DNA of 7,947 nucleotides, taken from an uncultured Comamonadaceae bacterium. GTDB lineage: Bacteria; Pseudomonadota; Gammaproteobacteria; Burkholderiales; Burkholderiaceae. The notes under the pieces were generated by a model. It did not search any database. It saw only the letters and a program-made list of their open reading frames with translations, and was not told the origin of the DNA. The stretch is from contig CAMLQP010000131.1 of NCBI GenBank assembly GCA_946482115.1, positions 1 to 7,947 on the forward strand. The letters run 5' to 3'. Shown here piece after piece: positions 6,159 through 7,947 of this stretch; position 1 is the stretch's first letter; the number at the start of each line of letters is the position of its first letter. The position numbers and the translations under genes are program-made.

Positions 6159-6953
6159 TCAGATGAAGATGCCGCGCGTGATGCCGCCGTCCACTGCGAT
6201 GGACTCGCCGGTGATGGCGCCGGCGCGCTCGGAAGCGAGGAAAAGCACCGTGTCGGCGATCTCGTTGGGCTGCAGCACGCGGCGGATCGGCGTGACCTTG
6301 GCGTAGTTGGCTTCCACCTGCTCGGGGGTCAGCCCCTGCAGCTTGGCTTCCTTGGCGTAGAGCTCGTGGATGTGCGGCGTCTCGACGACCCCGGGGTGGA
6401 CCACGTTGACCGTGATGCCCGAGGGGCCGAGCTGGTCGGACAGGGTCTTGGTCAGGTGGCAGATGGCCACGTTGCGCATGCCCGAGAGCTGCTTGCTGCC
6501 TCGGCCGGTGAGACCGCCGATGTTGATGATCCGGCCGAAGCCGTTGGCCTTCATGTGGGCGGCCGCCGCCTTGGCGCAGCGCATGTAGCCCACCACCTTG
6601 ATGTTGATGTCTTCGAGCAGGCCTTCGGGGTCGGCGTTCTCGATCTCCGAGCGCACCAGGCCACCCGGGTGGGCGGCGCCGTTGACCAGGATGTCGATGC
6701 GCCCGAAGTGCTTGGCCACCATGTCCATCATGGCCTGCACCTGGTCGGTCTTGCTGACGTCGGCCGGCGCGGCCAGGATCTCGACGCCGGTGGCTTCGGA
6801 GATCTCGCGCGCTGCCTCTTCCAGCGCGCCTTTGCTGCGCGCCACGATGGCCACGCGCACGCCTTCGCGCGCCAGCGCTTCCGTCACCGCCCGGCCAATG
6901 CCGAGGCTGCCACCGGTCACGACCGCGACCTTGCCTTTGAGATTCAGATCCAC
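6159..6953 (-). CDS. SDR-fold protein with degenerate catalytic residues
   Basis: The 264-residue protein is a classical-length short-chain dehydrogenase/reductase. The cofactor motif TGGSLGIG is at 13-20, Asp65 lies in the ADV motif, VNGAA at 90-94 replaces the usual NNAG, Asn117 keeps the structural Asn, and HPG at 186-188 is the usual post-strand turn; it ends with GESIAVDGG. The catalytic region is abnormal: where YxxxK should precede the 'LTK' helix end, the sequence has Ser157 and Asn161 (SGMRNVAICHLTK), and the catalytic Ser site reads NIGGLTG with Gly146-Gly147. Standard oxidoreductase chemistry is therefore doubtful, although dinucleotide binding looks intact. Similar YxxxK-less SDRs exist as a divergent subgroup. 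The start is GTG at 6953, since no ATG fits: the next Met is residue 75, and AAGGAG lies 5 nt upstream. It could be a binding or structural protein, or use other residues. Confidence 0.9.
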   Translation of the reverse strand: MDLNLKGKVAVVTGGSLGIGRAVTEALAREGVRVAIVARSKGALEEAAREISEATGVEILAAPADVSKTDQVQAMMDMVAKHFGRIDILVNGAAHPGGLVRSEIENADPEGLLEDINIKVVGYMRCAKAAAAHMKANGFGRIINIGGLTGRGSKQLSGMRNVAICHLTKTLSDQLGPSGITVNVVHPGVVETPHIHELYAKEAKLQGLTPEQVEANYAKVTPIRRVLQPNEIADTVLFLASERAGAITGESIAVDGGITRGIFI

Positions 6954-6958
6954 AACGT

Positions 6959-6964
6959 CTCCTT
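6959..6964 (-). promoter_or_regulatory. Ribosome binding site for the GTG start of the SDR gene
   Basis: AAGGAG on the minus strand lies 5 nt before GTG at 6953-6951. The strong match and spacing support a non-ATG start immediately before the cofactor-binding strand, so the Rossmann motif falls at the normal distance from the N-terminus. Confidence 0.75.
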
Positions 6965-6978
6965 CAGGGGTTTGGGGA

Positions 6979-6999
6979 AGGCCGGCGCCTTGCCGGCCT
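6979..6999 (-). repeat. Inverted repeat (8-bp stem, 5-nt loop) between the TPP-enzyme and SDR genes
   Basis: Within the 70-nt gap, the minus strand reads AGGCCGGC, then AAGGC, then GCCGGCCT, a perfect 8-bp GC-rich stem with a 5-nt loop. No T-run follows on the transcribed side (next bases TCCCCAAACC), so it is not a textbook intrinsic terminator. It begins about 25 nt after the TPP-enzyme stop and ends some 25 nt before the SDR start. An mRNA-stability, processing or partial-attenuation hairpin is possible, as is a chance palindrome in GC-rich DNA. Confidence 0.4.
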
Positions 7000-7023
7000 C
7001 GGGTAATGAGGGGATGGGCCGCT

Positions 7024-7947
7024 CTACAGCGCCATCTCGATCAGCATCGGGCCGCGCTTCGCGAAGGCCTGCTGCAGCAAGGCCGTGAGTTCGCTGCTGG
7101 TGCTGGCGCGCCCGCCGAGCACGCCGTAGGACTGGGCCAGGGTCACCCAGTCGATGCGGGGCTTGTCCAGGCTCGTGATCTGCGCCGCGCGCTCGCCCAG
7201 CACCGCGCCACCGCGGCGCAGCTCGTTGCGCAAGATGGCGTACTGGTGGTTGGCGGCGATCAGCACCACCACGTCCAGGTGCTCGTGCGCCAGCGACCAG
7301 AGGGTCTGGATCGTGTACTGCGTGCTGCCGTCCGACAGCAGGGCCACGACTTTTCGGTCCGGGCAGGCGATGGCCGCGCCCATGGCGACGGGCAGGCCCT
7401 GGCCGATGGCACCGCCGGTGTTGGTGAGCGTGGTGTGCGGTCGGGCGGCGGCCGACACCGCGTAGAACGGGTAGCCGCAGGTGCCGCCTTCGACCGAGAC
7501 GATGGCCCGCTCGGGCAGCTCGTTGGCCAGGGCCAGCGCGATGCGCGCCGGCGTCAGCGGGCCCTCTTCCGGCGGATTGAGCACAGCGACGGGCATGGCC
7601 ACCTCGGCCGCGCCCAGCAGCTCGGCCACCTGCTCCAGGCGCGTGGCGGCGTCGTCGCCCACCGCCGCCAGCGTCAGCAGGCGCTCGGCCGGCACCAGCA
7701 GGCTGGGATGGCCCTCGTAGCCGAAGTAGGTCACCGGCGGCAGCGCGCCCACCAGCACCACCAGATCGGCCGGGTCCAGCACCTCGCGGGCGGGCTCGGG
7801 GAAGTACGGCAAGCGATCGAACGCCGGCAGGCCCTGGCCGCGCTCCGAGCGCGAGGGGAAGGTTTCGGCGTAGGCCGTGGCGCCCAGCGCGGCGCACAGG
7901 CGCTGCACGGCCTTCTGCGCGCGCACACCCAGGCCGCTCTGCTCGCC
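7024..7947 (-). CDS. Thiamine-diphosphate-dependent enzyme (acetolactate synthase / benzoylformate decarboxylase-like), C-terminal part
   Basis: The frame is open to the right window edge and encodes the last 307 residues; family members are about 530-570, so the N-terminal Pyr domain with the catalytic Glu lies outside. The fragment starts in the central domain and runs into a C-terminal PP domain marked by TNTGGAIGQGLPVAMG. The TPP/Mg motif begins SDGS (fragment residues 205-208, Asp206) and reaches Asn233 in AANHQYAIL. The 27-residue Asp-to-Asn spacing equals that of benzoylformate decarboxylase (Asp428, Asn455, from memory), though GDG has become SDG. The style (TIQTLWSLA, NHQYAIL) is closest to IlvX/IlvG-like 'acetolactate synthase large subunit' homologues, many of which are not true acetolactate synthases. 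In this operon, decarboxylation or carboligation of an aromatic 2-oxo acid is more plausible than branched-chain synthesis. A GTG at 7926 is not the true start because the fold is incomplete from there. Confidence 0.9.
   Translation of the reverse strand, partial: GEQSGLGVRAQKAVQRLCAALGATAYAETFPSRSERGQGLPAFDRLPYFPEPAREVLDPADLVVLVGALPPVTYFGYEGHPSLLVPAERLLTLAAVGDDAATRLEQVAELLGAAEVAMPVAVLNPPEEGPLTPARIALALANELPERAIVSVEGGTCGYPFYAVSAAARPHTTLTNTGGAIGQGLPVAMGAAIACPDRKVVALLSDGSTQYTIQTLWSLAHEHLDVVVLIAANHQYAILRNELRRGGAVLGERAAQITSLDKPRIDWVTLAQSYGVLGGRASTSSELTALLQQAFAKRGPMLIEMAL

Noticed and set aside
6979..6999. Intrinsic terminator at the intergenic hairpin
   Set aside because: No run of T follows the stem on the transcribed strand, and the next gene has a strong ribosome binding site at operon-like distance, so complete termination is unlikely.
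5075..7088. Long plus-strand open frames opposite the propeller and SDR genes (5075-6166 and 5883-7088)
   Set aside because: They are antisense to well-supported genes, rich in His/Arg/Val/Gly/Asp as expected from reading GC-rich codons backwards, and show no domain motifs. They are frame shadows.
6944..7897. 317-codon minus-strand frame overlapping the TPP enzyme
   Set aside because: Its Arg/Gly/Ala-rich translation is an out-of-frame reading of the TPP enzyme, whose own frame has conserved cofactor motifs.

Overview
The window is a GC-rich stretch (roughly two-thirds G+C by eye) in which every supportable gene lies on the minus strand. A Bug-type tripartite tricarboxylate transporter (TTT) receptor with a Sec signal peptide, PF06684 and NIPSNAP genes, and the base composition suggest a betaproteobacterium of the Burkholderiales, probably Comamonadaceae-like (Variovorax, Hydrogenophaga, Polaromonas or Acidovorax type). 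The genus cannot be fixed from the sequence alone. I see no RNA genes, mobile elements, CRISPR arrays or regulator genes.

In the direction of transcription (right to left) there are ten genes: a thiamine-diphosphate (TPP) enzyme missing its N-terminal half (7947-7024); an SDR-fold protein with a GTG start (6953-6159); a seven-Asp-box beta-propeller (6136-5099); a VOC-family, probably ring-cleaving dioxygenase (5087-4605); a PF06684 'amino acid synthesis' protein (4578-3976); an alpha/beta hydrolase (3967-3122); a NIPSNAP protein (3117-2821); an MhpA-like FAD aromatic hydroxylase (2796-1111); a Bug receptor (1069-95); and the first 22 codons of a probable aldehyde dehydrogenase (68-1). The gaps, in the same order, are 70, 22, 11, 26, 8, 4, 24, 41 and 26 nt. 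No gap has room for an obvious promoter plus terminator, so this reads as the interior of one long operon that continues beyond both window edges. There is no gene-free stretch over 300 bases.

The hydroxylase, VOC dioxygenase and alpha/beta hydrolase match the logic of a meta-cleavage pathway: hydroxylate a phenol to a catechol, open the ring, then hydrolyse the product. The TPP enzyme and aldehyde dehydrogenase could form and oxidise an aldehyde from a 2-oxo acid, and the Bug receptor could capture the substrate or a related carboxylate in the periplasm. The substrate is unknown. The least expected members are the cytosolic beta-propeller, the PF06684 protein, and an SDR that has lost its YxxxK catalytic pair. 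I could match this gene combination to no characterised pathway from memory, so the operon as a whole is the best candidate for an undescribed system.
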